Source of the DNA: JBFHIJ01 sp041596515
GTDB taxonomy: Bacteria; Bacteroidota; Ignavibacteria; Kapaibacteriales; UBA2268
Length of the DNA stretch: 64,000 nucleotides
Reading direction: 5' to 3'
Assembly: GCA_041596515.1 (NCBI GenBank)
Contig: JBFHIJ010000002.1
Span: 62,001-126,000 of the forward strand
In this document: one piece after another, positions 19,257-28,257 of the stretch
Layout of the letters: each line of letters begins with the position of its first letter
How positions within the stretch are numbered: the first letter of the stretch is position 1
The notes under the pieces: generated by a model
The model's database searches: none
The model's input: only the letters and a program-made list of their open reading frames with translations
What the model was told of the DNA's origin: nothing
Translations under genes and position numbers: made by a program

Positions 19257-20813
19257 TTATACAGTCTTTTTAAAATTATTAACAAAAGCGTCAATAGCCT
19301 TGTAGAGTTTATCTTTAAGATCATCATTTATGACTTTTTCTTTGATTATAGTATCTAAAATATCTTTATGTTGGTTTTCTAAATACTCAAAGTACTCTTT
19401 TTCAAATCTCTTCAAATTCTCAACTTTTATGTCGTCTAATTTACCACTTGTTGCTGTATAAATCAAGGCAATTTGCTTTTCTACAGAAATCGGTTGATAT
19501 TGTCCCTGTTTTAATATTTCAGTCAAAATAGCTCCACGAGTAAGCTGTTGCTGAGTAGATTTATCTAAGTCAGAACCAAATTTAGAAAAAGCAGCAAGCT
19601 CTCTAAACATGGCAAGTTCTAACTTCAAAGGACCAGCAACTTTTTTCATTGCTTTAATTTGTGCAGAACCACCCACACGAGATACGGATATACCAATATT
19701 CAATGCAGGTCTAATCCCTGCGTTAAACAAGTTAGGCTCAAGATAAATCTGACCATCCGTAATAGAAATTACGTTAGTAGGTATATAAGCAGAAACGTCA
19801 CCAGCCTGAGTTTCAATAACAGGCAAAGCAGTTAAAGATCCCGCACCTTCTTCATCTGATAATTTTGCTGCACGTTCGAGTAATCTAGAGTGCAAATAAA
19901 AGATATCGCCCGGGTAAGCTTCACGTCCCGGTGGACGTCTTAGTAGCAAGGACACTTGGCGGTATGCTGCCGCTTGTTTAGACAAATCGTCATAGATGAC
20001 TAAAGCATGCTTGCCATTGTCTCTGAAAAATTCACCCATTGAGCAACCGGCGTAAGGACCGATATACTGAAGCGGTGCAGGGTCAGAGGCATTTGCGGCT
20101 ACAACTATAGTATAATCCATTGCGCCGTGCTCTTCTAAAGTAGCTACTACGTTAGCTACTGTAGAGCCTTTTTGGCCAACTGCTACATAAACACAATACA
20201 CAGGCTCAATACCTAAAGCTTTTGCTTCTTCAGTATGAGTAGATTTTTGATTGATAATGGCATCTATCGCTACTGCAGTTTTACCGGTTTGGCGGTCACC
20301 AATTATAAGCTCACGCTGACCTCTACCGATAGGTATCAATGCGTCAATAGCTTTGATACCAGTTTGCACAGGTTCAGTAACCGGTTGCCTTTTAATTACA
20401 CCCGGAGCTTTACGTTCAATAGCGTAATACTTATCTTCGGGTATGCCTAAAGCACCTTTCCCGTCGATAGGAATTCCTAAGGGATTAACAACACGACCTA
20501 ATAACTCATTACCAACAGGTACAGAAGCAATACGTTTTGTTCTTTTGCAAATATCACCTTCTTTTACGAGGCGATCTTCTCCGAATAGCATAATACCAAC
20601 GTTGTCTTCTTCCAGGTTTAACACCATGCCGACAACGCCGTTTTCGAATTCGACCAATTCAGAAGCCATTACTTCGTTCAGGCCGTATATACGAGCTATC
20701 CCGTCACCAACCTGTAAAACCGTACCAACTTCGTAGATGTCAGCTTCGTTATCAAATCCGGATAACTGCTTGCGTAAAATTGCAGATATTTCTTCCGGTC
20801 TAACATCAGTCAT
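19257..20813 (-). CDS. atpA: ATP synthase alpha subunit
   Basis: 518 aa. P-loop GDRQTGKTAVA (~170), ALVIYDDLSKQA as the Walker B region, and the signature segment PAYPGDIFYLHSRLLERAA-like (here EAYPGDIFYLHSRLLER). Non-catalytic nucleotide-binding subunit of F1. The N-terminal RPEEISAILRKQLSGF helix for delta binding is intact. Preceded by atpH (42 nt gap) and followed almost directly by hldD. Confidence 0.98.
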   Translation of the reverse strand: MTDVRPEEISAILRKQLSGFDNEADIYEVGTVLQVGDGIARIYGLNEVMASELVEFENGVVGMVLNLEEDNVGIMLFGEDRLVKEGDICKRTKRIASVPVGNELLGRVVNPLGIPIDGKGALGIPEDKYYAIERKAPGVIKRQPVTEPVQTGIKAIDALIPIGRGQRELIIGDRQTGKTAVAIDAIINQKSTHTEEAKALGIEPVYCVYVAVGQKGSTVANVVATLEEHGAMDYTIVVAANASDPAPLQYIGPYAGCSMGEFFRDNGKHALVIYDDLSKQAAAYRQVSLLLRRPPGREAYPGDIFYLHSRLLERAAKLSDEEGAGSLTALPVIETQAGDVSAYIPTNVISITDGQIYLEPNLFNAGIRPALNIGISVSRVGGSAQIKAMKKVAGPLKLELAMFRELAAFSKFGSDLDKSTQQQLTRGAILTEILKQGQYQPISVEKQIALIYTATSGKLDDIKVENLKRFEKEYFEYLENQHKDILDTIIKEKVINDDLKDKLYKAIDAFVNNFKKTV

Positions 20814-20855
20814 AGTAACTACCTTTATAACTTATAAACTATTAATATCATTTTT

Positions 20856-21395
20856 TTAGGCATTTGCCAATTTGCTATATAAAGATTGAAGTTTAGTTTT
20901 TAAAGATGCGTCATACACCCAATCTTCAATCTTGACTTTAATGCCACCCTTGATAGACTTATCTACAACATAAGTAGGGACAACATTTTTCCCGGTCCAT
21001 GCATTTAATTTAGTGATAATTATATTTGACAAGTTTGATTCTAATGCGTTTGCAGTAGTGATAGTAATCGGTAAAATATTATGCGAAGCATTATAAATTT
21101 TATGGAACTCGTCATTAATCACAAAAATCAGATTTTCTCTTCTTTTTTCAGTTATTAGAAGAAGGAAATTAAGGAATAGGGTAGAAGTCTTCCCTTTCAA
21201 TAATTCCTCAAAAATCATTTTCTTTTTGTTTACCTGCACTAGAGGACTCATAATAAGATTTTTTAAATCCTTAGATTGATTAATCATACTAATAAGTGCC
21301 TCAAAATTGTTTCTTATTTCTTCTATAAGATTGTCATTTTTAGCAGCATCAATTATCGCTTTTGCATATCTGTATGAAACTTTTTGCTCTGTCAT
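20856..21395 (-). CDS. atpH: ATP synthase delta subunit
   Basis: 179 aa, typical for the OSCP/delta family. N-terminal helical bundle (SYRYAKAIIDAA) and C-terminal segment with GGIKVKIEDWVYDASLKTKLQSL, which matches the usual GG-(x)n-D-x-S-x2-x-L end. It links alpha to the peripheral stalk formed by AtpF. It lies 15 nt after atpF. Confidence 0.95.
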   Translation of the reverse strand: MTEQKVSYRYAKAIIDAAKNDNLIEEIRNNFEALISMINQSKDLKNLIMSPLVQVNKKKMIFEELLKGKTSTLFLNFLLLITEKRRENLIFVINDEFHKIYNASHNILPITITTANALESNLSNIIITKLNAWTGKNVVPTYVVDKSIKGGIKVKIEDWVYDASLKTKLQSLYSKLANA

Positions 21396-21410
21396 AAGAC
21401 AATCCGCACC

Positions 21411-21905
21411 TTAGTTCTTAGGAAGTTTTTGTATATAAGATTCAATCATTTTCTGATCTTTAGCAGCATCGATTTTTTCTTCTAAAATCTTTTCTGTAGC
21501 ATCTACTACCAATCCTGCTATTTCTCTTCTAAGTTCAGCGATAGCTTCTTCTTTCTTTCTTTCTATTTCTTTTGTAGCATCTTGCAATTTTTGATGTTTA
21601 AGCAAGTCAGCTTCTTCGCTGGCTTTTTTTAGCTGTTTTTCGCCTTGAGCTCTTGCTGTAGCAATTATTTCAGCCATTTCTCTCTGTGCATCATCAAGTT
21701 TATCTTGCGTTTTCTTCAGATTTTCCTGTGCTACTATATTTGCATTATTTGCATTATCAATAGCATCGTTGATATTTTTTTCTCTCTGATTTAAAGCATT
21801 TGCTATTGGTTTAGCACCAAATTTTGCGATTAATAGAAAGAAAATTGTAAATATCACAATCGTCCAAATCATCAATCCGGGGTTTACCGAAACTAGATTT
21901 TCCAT
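21411..21905 (-). CDS. atpF: ATP synthase b subunit
   Basis: 164 aa. One N-terminal membrane helix (about 10-28, LMIWTIVIFTIFFLLIAKFG) followed by a long charged helix rich in Ala, Glu, Lys and Gln, the peripheral stalk. A single b gene is present, as in non-photosynthetic bacteria. It starts after a conspicuous hairpin behind atpE. Confidence 0.95.
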   Translation of the reverse strand: MENLVSVNPGLMIWTIVIFTIFFLLIAKFGAKPIANALNQREKNINDAIDNANNANIVAQENLKKTQDKLDDAQREMAEIIATARAQGEKQLKKASEEADLLKHQKLQDATKEIERKKEEAIAELRREIAGLVVDATEKILEEKIDAAKDQKMIESYIQKLPKN

Positions 21906-21970
21906 ATCAGACCTATTTATTTGATTATTTTACATTTCTTTGTTTGTCTTGAAAGAACGAGGACAAAATC

Positions 21971-22004
21971 AATAGCGGCTACTCAAATAAAAATAGCCGC
22001 TATT
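21971..22004 (-). other. Intercistronic hairpin between atpE and atpF
   Basis: A perfect 11-bp stem (AATAGCGGCTA / TAGCCGCTATT) with a 12-nt loop begins a few bases after the atpE stop. On the minus strand no clean T-run follows, so it does not look like a full terminator. A role in stabilising the upstream message or lowering downstream expression, helping to make more c subunit than the others, is plausible. Confidence 0.7.
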
Positions 22005-22007
22005 AAA

Positions 22008-22235
22008 TTATTTTGTAGTCAATACGAAACAAATCACGGCAGCAAAAAGTGCAACACCCTCGATAAGTGCAGCAGCGATAATCATAGTAGTTCTGAAATC
22101 GCCGGCAGCTTCAGGTTGACGTCCACTTGCTTCTAAAGCAGCAGCCGCTAATTTACCAATACCTAAGCCTGCACCAAAAACTGTAAAGCCGGCTCCTAAG
22201 CCTGCTGCGAGATAAGCTAAAGATGAAGCATCCAT
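22008..22235 (-). CDS. atpE: ATP synthase c subunit
   Basis: 75 aa, two membrane helices joined by the polar loop GRQPEA. The ion-binding carboxylate is Glu59 in AALIEGVALF. The residues around it (Gly after Glu, no Gln/Ser/Tyr sodium set) point to a proton-type ring; this is inference from sequence. The first helix has the Gly/Ala-rich packing motif GAGFTVFGAGLGIG. Confidence 0.96.
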   Translation of the reverse strand: MDASSLAYLAAGLGAGFTVFGAGLGIGKLAAAALEASGRQPEAAGDFRTTMIIAAALIEGVALFAAVICFVLTTK

Positions 22236-22290
22236 TTAATGATCCTCGTTTATAAATAAGAAACAAAATATAATTAAGTGATTTTCTAAA

Positions 22291-23295
22291 TTAATGAGAT
22301 TCTGCATGTTCGTGTGCATGGTCTCCAACTGCTAAGCCTACAAATACTGCTGTCAGTATTGTAAAAACATAAGCTTGAATAAAAGCAACTAAAAGCTCTA
22401 AAGTATAAATAAAGAGAGCAAAACCTACTGACACCGGAGATACGAAAATAGTTTTAAAGAAAAATATAAGACCTATAAGAGAAAGTATCACTACGTGACC
22501 TGCTGTCATGTTTGCAAAAAGACGAACTGTTAATGCAAACGGTTTTACAAACATAGATATTATTTCAATAGGTACCATAATAGGGAAGAGCCACCACGGA
22601 GCACCACCCAATAAGTGATGGAACCAAGCTCCAACTCCAGATTCTTTTATGGCAGTTATCTGTATAACGAAAAATGCAATAATTGCAAGTCCAGCGGTTA
22701 CAGCGATATTACTAGTAGCTGAGTGGCCGCCAGGTATTAAGCCAAAAAGATTTAATGCCAAAATAAAGAAGAACAAAGAAATAAAATATGGTAGCAATTT
22801 ATTTGTAAGCTTCTTTGTAGGCAGATTAGGTCTAACTATTTCATCACGTACATAAGTAAAAACAACCTCTATTAGGTTCTGAAAACCTGAAGGTGCTCTG
22901 TCAGGATTCTTCTTATATTTTCCTGAAACAAACTTGAATACAACAAAAAGCAAAATAGCAGCCAAAAATTCAAAAAACACAAAAGATGTTATTGACAAAT
23001 CTAGAGCAGGGGCTTCGTGGTCTGAAGCTCTAACATAACTATGATGCTGCTCAGTGAAAAGACCTGCCTCTTCCATATGATGACCATTCCAGTAAAAATG
23101 GAAACCATTATCAATAAAAATCTTTGGCAAATCTAAATGACCGTAACCAAAAAAGCTAAGACTATGGTGGTCGCCTATGTTTTCATTCAATAACTGCGAA
23201 AACACGTCCTGCTTTTGTTCAGTGTGAGCCAGAGTATTATCAGTATGTCCATTCTCGTTGGCTTCAATGTGTTGTGTAGTAACTGATTCCGCCAT
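22291..23295 (-). CDS. atpB: ATP synthase a subunit with His-rich N-terminal extension
   Basis: 334 aa, longer than the ~270 aa of E. coli because of a ~100-residue hydrophilic N-terminal region rich in His, Glu and Asn. The membrane part starts near residue 105. The essential Arg is Arg258 in FALTVRLFANMTAGH, with the following QAYVFTILTAVFVGLA helix complete. It forms the proton half-channels beside the c ring. Extended N-termini are common in Bacteroidota/Chlorobi AtpB. It lies 55 nt before atpE. Confidence 0.95.
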   Translation of the reverse strand: MAESVTTQHIEANENGHTDNTLAHTEQKQDVFSQLLNENIGDHHSLSFFGYGHLDLPKIFIDNGFHFYWNGHHMEEAGLFTEQHHSYVRASDHEAPALDLSITSFVFFEFLAAILLFVVFKFVSGKYKKNPDRAPSGFQNLIEVVFTYVRDEIVRPNLPTKKLTNKLLPYFISLFFFILALNLFGLIPGGHSATSNIAVTAGLAIIAFFVIQITAIKESGVGAWFHHLLGGAPWWLFPIMVPIEIISMFVKPFALTVRLFANMTAGHVVILSLIGLIFFFKTIFVSPVSVGFALFIYTLELLVAFIQAYVFTILTAVFVGLAVGDHAHEHAESH

Positions 23296-23311
23296 GAATA
23301 ATCCAAATATG

Positions 23312-23596
23312 TTAGTTGTTAAATCTTTGCTTAAAACGGATATTGATGTATAATATTTCGATGATTATGCATATAAATTGACTTATTAAAAAAAATAATG
23401 GGAATAAAAACCTGTCTATTGCTATATAGGAATATATAAGACCAAAAACAATCAATACTATAAAAAACCTAGCAATTAATGAAGTAAACACCGTTTTGTT
23501 GAAAATCTTTGTATCACTATTAATGTATTTGTTAATAATCAATAAGGACACTAAGGTGTTTATCAATGCAATACTTATTGCAATCACAGCAGACAT
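23312..23596 (-). CDS. Small membrane protein in the ATP synthase operon, AtpI-like position
   Basis: 94 aa with three or four predicted membrane helices (about 2-22, 34-60, 65-85) and a basic C-terminus. It lies between atpZ and atpB, 16 nt before atpB, where many bacteria encode AtpI, the helper for c-ring assembly. No diagnostic motif is recognisable, so the AtpI assignment rests on size, topology and position. Confidence 0.6.
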   Translation of the reverse strand: MSAVIAISIALINTLVSLLIINKYINSDTKIFNKTVFTSLIARFFIVLIVFGLIYSYIAIDRFLFPLFFLISQFICIIIEILYINIRFKQRFNN

Positions 23597-23647
23597 TTAT
23601 ATACCATATAGATTAATGCTTTAGTATTAGCTAATATAACAATATAT

Positions 23648-23869
23648 TTATTTTCTTCTATCATTATTTTTCAACACTATCCGAAAAAAATTATACATTC
23701 CTAAAAATATGCCTAATAGTAAAAACACTATAGTCCATAAAGGTTCAGTTTCTTGACTGTCTATTGCGCTACCAGCCCAAAGACCTAATACCATATATAT
23801 GGCTATTTGAAATCCTAAAGTAGAGTATTCGACCCAACTGTTATCGGTTTTTTTATTTTTAGTATTCAT
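23648..23869 (-). CDS. atpZ: AtpZ/AtpI-family small membrane protein
   Basis: 73 aa with a hydrophilic start, two membrane helices (about 15-34 and 43-64) and a basic tail. The pattern GFQIAIYMVLGLWAGSAID followed by LLGIFLGMYNFFRIV matches the AtpZ-type F0F1-associated protein: first helix, LG-x2-AG-x2-D turn, then GxxxGxYNxxR. First gene of the operon. The family is linked to Mg/Ca supply or ring assembly for Fo. Confidence 0.8.
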   Translation of the reverse strand: MNTKNKKTDNSWVEYSTLGFQIAIYMVLGLWAGSAIDSQETEPLWTIVFLLLGIFLGMYNFFRIVLKNNDRRK

Positions 23870-23967
23870 ACCTTAAATTCAACGATTATAAAGCTTAAAT
23901 AATATATAAAAAAGTGCTTTTATTTTTCAAAAATCCTAAAAACTATAGTTATCTAAATTATAATAAC

Positions 23968-24010
23968 AAAAAAAGCAGTTAGTTAAGTATTTAAACTCTT
24001 AGCTAACTGC
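23968..24010 (-). terminator. Terminator of the udg-ddl-kinase-secreted protein operon
   Basis: A 13-bp stem with one G-U pair (GCAGTTAGTTAAG / CTTAGCTAACTGC), 10-nt loop and seven T on the minus strand, 24 nt past the stop of the secreted protein gene and before atpZ. Confidence 0.9.
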
Positions 24011-24033
24011 TTATAATTAGAAAGATTATATCT

Positions 24034-25362
24034 TTAGAAACCATATTCGTTTAAATATTTAAGAACATCTTCTTTGTAAATATTATTACTGTTGCCATAC
24101 CAGGTATCATTTGGAATAAGTTTCAGACAGCCATAAGTAAATGGATTAAATGGCGTAAATGCAGAAGTTGCAATTTCTGTTTTTACATCCGGTCTAAATT
24201 CATTGTCCAAATCATGCACTACAATAGATACGTTCATACATGCAGAGCCATTTTCAGAAATAGGTGGAGTTTGGTAGCCTAATACAATAAAAGGTATTTT
24301 TACCTTGATTGAATAACCGCCAGGAAGTAAAGAAGCAACTGACTTGATGTCTTTAACCGCTATATTCTGATACTTTGCCAACTCATCAGTTGTGCTGAGT
24401 TTGATATAACTTTTAATATCTTCAAAGTTTCCGGGATAAATTTTAAAACAAAATAAGCCTTCGCTTTTTATAGAGGCAGTGTTAAGAGTATCAGGGTCAT
24501 CTGTCTCAAATTTATTTTGTTCATCAATAAGTTTATCAGCGTAAAACCACACTTCGAGTAAATCGCACTCGCAACTGTCACATTTTTTAGTAACAATTTC
24601 ATCATCAAAAACATCAATAGTAAAATATAAGTAGTTATCATCATAAGCTGATTTAACTTCAAAAGAACAGTCATCAGCTCCATCCCAGTTATAAGCACCC
24701 TTGTGGACATAATCAATTCTATTTGAAAACGCTATGTCATTATAACCTTTGTATATCTGTTTGCCTCTTGGATAAGAAGGTATAGTCAGGAAATCAGCAT
24801 AAAAGGATTCTTGGGAGGTGGATCTATTAATAAATTTGACGTAATTTTCAAGTGATATGTAGTTGTTGTAAAGCTCCATTGTAAATTTTCCTTTCGGAAA
24901 AGTACGAAACTCGTCTAAAAGCACCAGACTTCCGTTTTCAAATCTGTACCCCCTTATTAGCCAATCAAATTGCTTATTTTTTTTAGTTATAAGGCAAGCA
25001 TTATCTTTGATTACTACGCCAATTTCTAAAGGTATTTCAAAGAAATCATACGGAAATTCTCCCACTTTCACCATATAGCCTTCTATGTCGGCAAAAAGGT
25101 AGGCCTGCACTTTTTTATTTCTTTCCGATGCTAATTTAATTACAAAGGCTACATCGTTATAACCATCACCAGTAAAATCACCAACATCCCAACCCCAAAT
25201 AGCATATTTATCTCCTTGGGGTAATTGAATCTCAATATCTTTGATGAAGGCTTCGTCGAAATATGGCTCAATTTTATGGGCAAATTCGGCAAATTGCATT
25301 CCACTTTGTGAGAAAGCAGACGCAGAAAGAATGAAAGAAAGCAATATTACGTATAATTTCAT
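24034..25362 (-). CDS. Secreted protein with FG-GAP/VCBS-like turn and CBM9-like domain
   Basis: 442 aa with a clear signal peptide (about 1-18, cleaved after SAFS or nearby). Around residue 60 there is WDVGDFTGDGYNDVAFV, an FG-GAP/VCBS-like Ca-binding turn. The C-terminal half (about 215-435) fits the CBM9-like/DOMON beta-sandwich seen in bacterial surface proteins: NWDGADDCSFEVKSAYDDNY followed by LYFTIDVFDDE, later GYSIKVKIPF. A CDSCEC cluster sits in this domain. No T9SS sorting domain is seen, so it may be periplasmic. Seven bases after the PfkB kinase; last gene of the operon. Function not known; sugar or heme binding is only a family-level possibility. Confidence 0.7.
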   Translation of the reverse strand: MKLYVILLSFILSASAFSQSGMQFAEFAHKIEPYFDEAFIKDIEIQLPQGDKYAIWGWDVGDFTGDGYNDVAFVIKLASERNKKVQAYLFADIEGYMVKVGEFPYDFFEIPLEIGVVIKDNACLITKKNKQFDWLIRGYRFENGSLVLLDEFRTFPKGKFTMELYNNYISLENYVKFINRSTSQESFYADFLTIPSYPRGKQIYKGYNDIAFSNRIDYVHKGAYNWDGADDCSFEVKSAYDDNYLYFTIDVFDDEIVTKKCDSCECDLLEVWFYADKLIDEQNKFETDDPDTLNTASIKSEGLFCFKIYPGNFEDIKSYIKLSTTDELAKYQNIAVKDIKSVASLLPGGYSIKVKIPFIVLGYQTPPISENGSACMNVSIVVHDLDNEFRPDVKTEIATSAFTPFNPFTYGCLKLIPNDTWYGNSNNIYKEDVLKYLNEYGF

Positions 25363-25369
25363 TTTATAC

Positions 25370-26353
25370 TTAATCCATTAATCTTTTAACAATATCTCTA
25401 AGATTGTCATTATACCTTGCTCCAAGCTGACTAACAATTTCAGCAGCTGTGGCAGATGCTAAATGACCTGCAAATGTAATATCTTTTTGAACGATTATAC
25501 CATATAAAAAACCTGCTGCAAACATATCCCCAGCTCCTGTCGTATCTTGAAGATTTGCAGGGTAAGATGGAATTTTATACTCATTACCTTCTACGCAAGC
25601 TACTGCTCCGTTAGAACCTAAAGTAATAACAAATGATTTAACAGTGCCAGAAAGACTTTTTATAGCATCTTCTATTGTTTCAGTTTTTGTAAAATTGAGA
25701 GCTTCGTTTTCATTGCAGAAAATCAAGTCTGCTTGTTTTACGCATTCAGTTAGTTGCTTATAAAAAATGTCAGTAATAAAGACGTCAGAAAAAGTAATTG
25801 CTACTTTAGTACCATTGGCTTTGGCATGTTTTATAGATTCTAATACTGCTTTATAACTGTTTTCTTGAGTCAGAGCATATCCTTCTATATAAATCCATTC
25901 CGAATCTGCTATTAGGGATTTATCTACTTCTTCAGGTGAAAAATGTGCAGATGCTGCCAAACATGTTTGCATAGTTCTTTCAGAGTCAGGGGTAATAAAC
26001 ACTAAGCAAGTGCCTGTCGGGTTATTTTCATCGCGCTTTGCTGATAGTTTGATTCTTAAATCTGTAAACTCAGACGCATAAAAATTACCGAGCATATCAT
26101 CTCCTAATCTCGTAATGTAGCCAGCTTTGCCACCCATCTGAGAAAAGGCTATAATGGTATTAGCCGCCGAGCCACCACTACACTTGTTAGCTTTTTCATT
26201 TTCAAATGTTGATAAGAGTTTTGATTGAGTATCTGAGTCCGCTAACGACATTTCACTTTTATTAAGATTCATATCTTCTAATTTAGAATCTTTTACTTGA
26301 AATTGGAAGTCTACTAAGGCACTTCCTATACCTGTAAGTTGTATATTTTTCAT
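25370..26353 (-). CDS. PfkB-family carbohydrate/nucleoside kinase
   Basis: 327 aa from the ATG at 26353; a GTG five codons upstream lies inside ddl and is less likely. Ribokinase-fold motifs: GGSAANTIIAFSQMGG near the N-terminus and DTTGAGDMFAAGFLYG near residue 255, with the catalytic Asp in GAGD. The overall pattern (GIGSALVDFQFQV start, GDDMLGNFY) is like the adenosine kinase/ribokinase-like subgroup found next to repair or cell-wall genes in Bacteroidota. Substrate cannot be told from sequence. The start is two bases after the ddl stop. Confidence 0.88.
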   Translation of the reverse strand: MKNIQLTGIGSALVDFQFQVKDSKLEDMNLNKSEMSLADSDTQSKLLSTFENEKANKCSGGSAANTIIAFSQMGGKAGYITRLGDDMLGNFYASEFTDLRIKLSAKRDENNPTGTCLVFITPDSERTMQTCLAASAHFSPEEVDKSLIADSEWIYIEGYALTQENSYKAVLESIKHAKANGTKVAITFSDVFITDIFYKQLTECVKQADLIFCNENEALNFTKTETIEDAIKSLSGTVKSFVITLGSNGAVACVEGNEYKIPSYPANLQDTTGAGDMFAAGFLYGIIVQKDITFAGHLASATAAEIVSQLGARYNDNLRDIVKRLMD

Positions 26354-26355
26354 TT

Positions 26356-27381
26356 TTATTTTTTCCACTTATTAATACCTAAGTTACAAATTTGTTCGCA
26401 CAAATCAGCAAAGCTAATTCCTAAAGCTTGAGCAGCCATAGGGACTAAACTTGTAGAAGTAAAGCCTGGTACTGTATTCACTTCTAATGCAATCGGTTGA
26501 CCATCAGTATTTAGACGAAAGTCTACTCTGCCAAAACCTGAACATTTTAGTGAAGTATATGCTGCTTCTGCCATGTTTTGAGTAAATTCGGCAATATCCT
26601 GTGGTATTTCAGCAGGACAAACATAATTGCTTTTACCCTTTGTATATTTATGCTCGTAGTCATAATAGCCACCATCAGGTTTTATTTCAATGACAGGCAA
26701 TACTTGATTACCAACTATACCTACCGTAAGCTCTCGACCTTCTATAAATTTTTCTAAAATGATAATATTAGAATATTTCGCAGCATTTCTGATGCCATTA
26801 CTAATATCTTCAATGTTTCCATCATTTATAAAAGTAATACCTATTGTAGAACCTTGGTCGTTTGGTTTTATAACTAATTTTTTCCCATAGTGATTTTTAA
26901 TTTGTTTTAGCAAATCATGATCATCAGCATGCTGAGGAGCAAGTACTAGACCTTCCGGAACAAGCACGTTATTGGCAGACATTATTTGTTTGGATAATGT
27001 TTTATCCATAGCCATTCCGCTAGACAAAGAGTCACTACCGGTATAAGGTATCTTGTTCAATTCTAAAATAGCCTGTACCTTTCCGTCCTCTCCCAGATAG
27101 CCATGAAGAAGGTTAAAACAAATATCAATACTTTGAAAATAATCATCTGAAATACATTCAACATATTTGCGTTCAGAGATATTCACTAAAGCCTGTGAAT
27201 CAGGGGCAAGGGAAGTGTCTTGCAGTTGTAATTCTCCTTTGTCCAAATCGCAACCATAAATTGGGTCTATACCTTTTACGTCGTGACCTTTTTCTCTAAG
27301 TGCATCAATTATTGCTTTACCACCTGTGAGCGATACAGCTCTTTCTGTAGAAAGTCCACCAAACAAAACTGCAATTTTCAT
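26356..27381 (-). CDS. ddl: D-alanine--D-alanine ligase
   Basis: 341 aa. ATP-grasp fold: N-terminal AVLFGGLSTERAVSL (EHxVS-like), KLVIKPNDQGSTIGI, EKFIEGRELTVG, and the C-terminal GFGRVDFRL with LEVNTVPGFT. It makes the D-Ala-D-Ala end of the peptidoglycan precursor in the cytoplasm. The usual EHEVSL in the first loop reads ERAVSL. Eight bases after the uracil-DNA glycosylase gene. Confidence 0.96.
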   Translation of the reverse strand: MKIAVLFGGLSTERAVSLTGGKAIIDALREKGHDVKGIDPIYGCDLDKGELQLQDTSLAPDSQALVNISERKYVECISDDYFQSIDICFNLLHGYLGEDGKVQAILELNKIPYTGSDSLSSGMAMDKTLSKQIMSANNVLVPEGLVLAPQHADDHDLLKQIKNHYGKKLVIKPNDQGSTIGITFINDGNIEDISNGIRNAAKYSNIIILEKFIEGRELTVGIVGNQVLPVIEIKPDGGYYDYEHKYTKGKSNYVCPAEIPQDIAEFTQNMAEAAYTSLKCSGFGRVDFRLNTDGQPIALEVNTVPGFTSTSLVPMAAQALGISFADLCEQICNLGINKWKK

Positions 27382-27389
27382 AATTATCT

Positions 27390-28232
27390 CTATTTTTTTT
27401 CGGTTAATAAGTAGTTGTCATATAATATTCTTAGTTTTTTCAAATCTTCCCAAGCGTCTTTTTTCCATTGTGGATTTCTAAGTAATGCCGCAGGATGATA
27501 AGTAACCAGCATTTTACTACCATGATAATCCATGATGTTTCCTCTAATGTCAGCCATTTTGTGTTTTTTCTTAAGAAGAGTGTCTACAGAAGTAAGACCT
27601 AAAGATAGAATAAAAACAGGTTTTATAAGTTCAATCTGTTTTTTTAAATAAGGCTCACAGGTATCTACTTCAGTAGTAGTTGGTCTACGATTGCCCGGAG
27701 GCCTGCATTTGCAAATGTTTGCAATATATATATCTTCTCTTTTAAAGAAAATTGCTTCCAGCATTTTGGTAAGCAATTTGCCTGCTCTTCCTATAAAAGG
27801 AAGACCTTGTTCATCCTCATCTGCTCCGGGAGCTTCACCAATCACCATTATATCCGCATGGTGATTTCCATCTCCAAAAACAAATTTGTTTCTATTTTTT
27901 CCAAGTTCGCATTCCATGCAATCAGATATTTTAGAGTATAAAATATCAAGGCTATCGGACTCTCTCCAGTTAGATGCTACGGAACTTAACATAGTTGCTG
28001 GTGCATCTGATTCTAAAGGAATAATATTTTTAGAAATTTTCATATTTACTTCTTGAGTAGAAGTTGTAATTTGTGAGTCTTCTATCTGCTCTTTACGTAA
28101 AATAACGTGTAGAGTTTCTTCCGGAGCGATAGAGTCATTAGCAACAGTTTCAATCTTTGGTAGATTAAGAGTATCTCCAAATACTTCAGATTCGTACTGT
28201 AAATAATCTTCTACTTTTTTTAAGATATTCAT
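27390..28232 (-). CDS. Uracil-DNA glycosylase, family 4 (iron-sulfur)
   Basis: 280 aa. The catalytic core begins near residue 95: CMECELG with two cluster cysteines, the water-activating motif GEAPGADEDEQGLPF, CKCRPPGNRRP with further cysteines, and HPAALLR near the end. These are the family-4 UDG marks, a [4Fe-4S] enzyme removing uracil from DNA. The first ~95 residues are an unrecognised, poorly structured extension, common in Bacteroidota members. First gene of the operon udg-ddl-kinase-secreted protein; the promoter holds a palindrome (see the operator entry). Confidence 0.93.
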   Translation of the reverse strand: MNILKKVEDYLQYESEVFGDTLNLPKIETVANDSIAPEETLHVILRKEQIEDSQITTSTQEVNMKISKNIIPLESDAPATMLSSVASNWRESDSLDILYSKISDCMECELGKNRNKFVFGDGNHHADIMVIGEAPGADEDEQGLPFIGRAGKLLTKMLEAIFFKREDIYIANICKCRPPGNRRPTTTEVDTCEPYLKKQIELIKPVFILSLGLTSVDTLLKKKHKMADIRGNIMDYHGSKMLVTYHPAALLRNPQWKKDAWEDLKKLRILYDNYLLTEKK

Positions 28233-28257
28233 AGTTATTCTTTAAGTTTGCAATTTA

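Noticed and set aside
22291..22600. Sodium-type ATP synthase
   Set aside because: The c subunit lacks the polar Gln/Ser/Tyr set around Glu59 that marks sodium rings.
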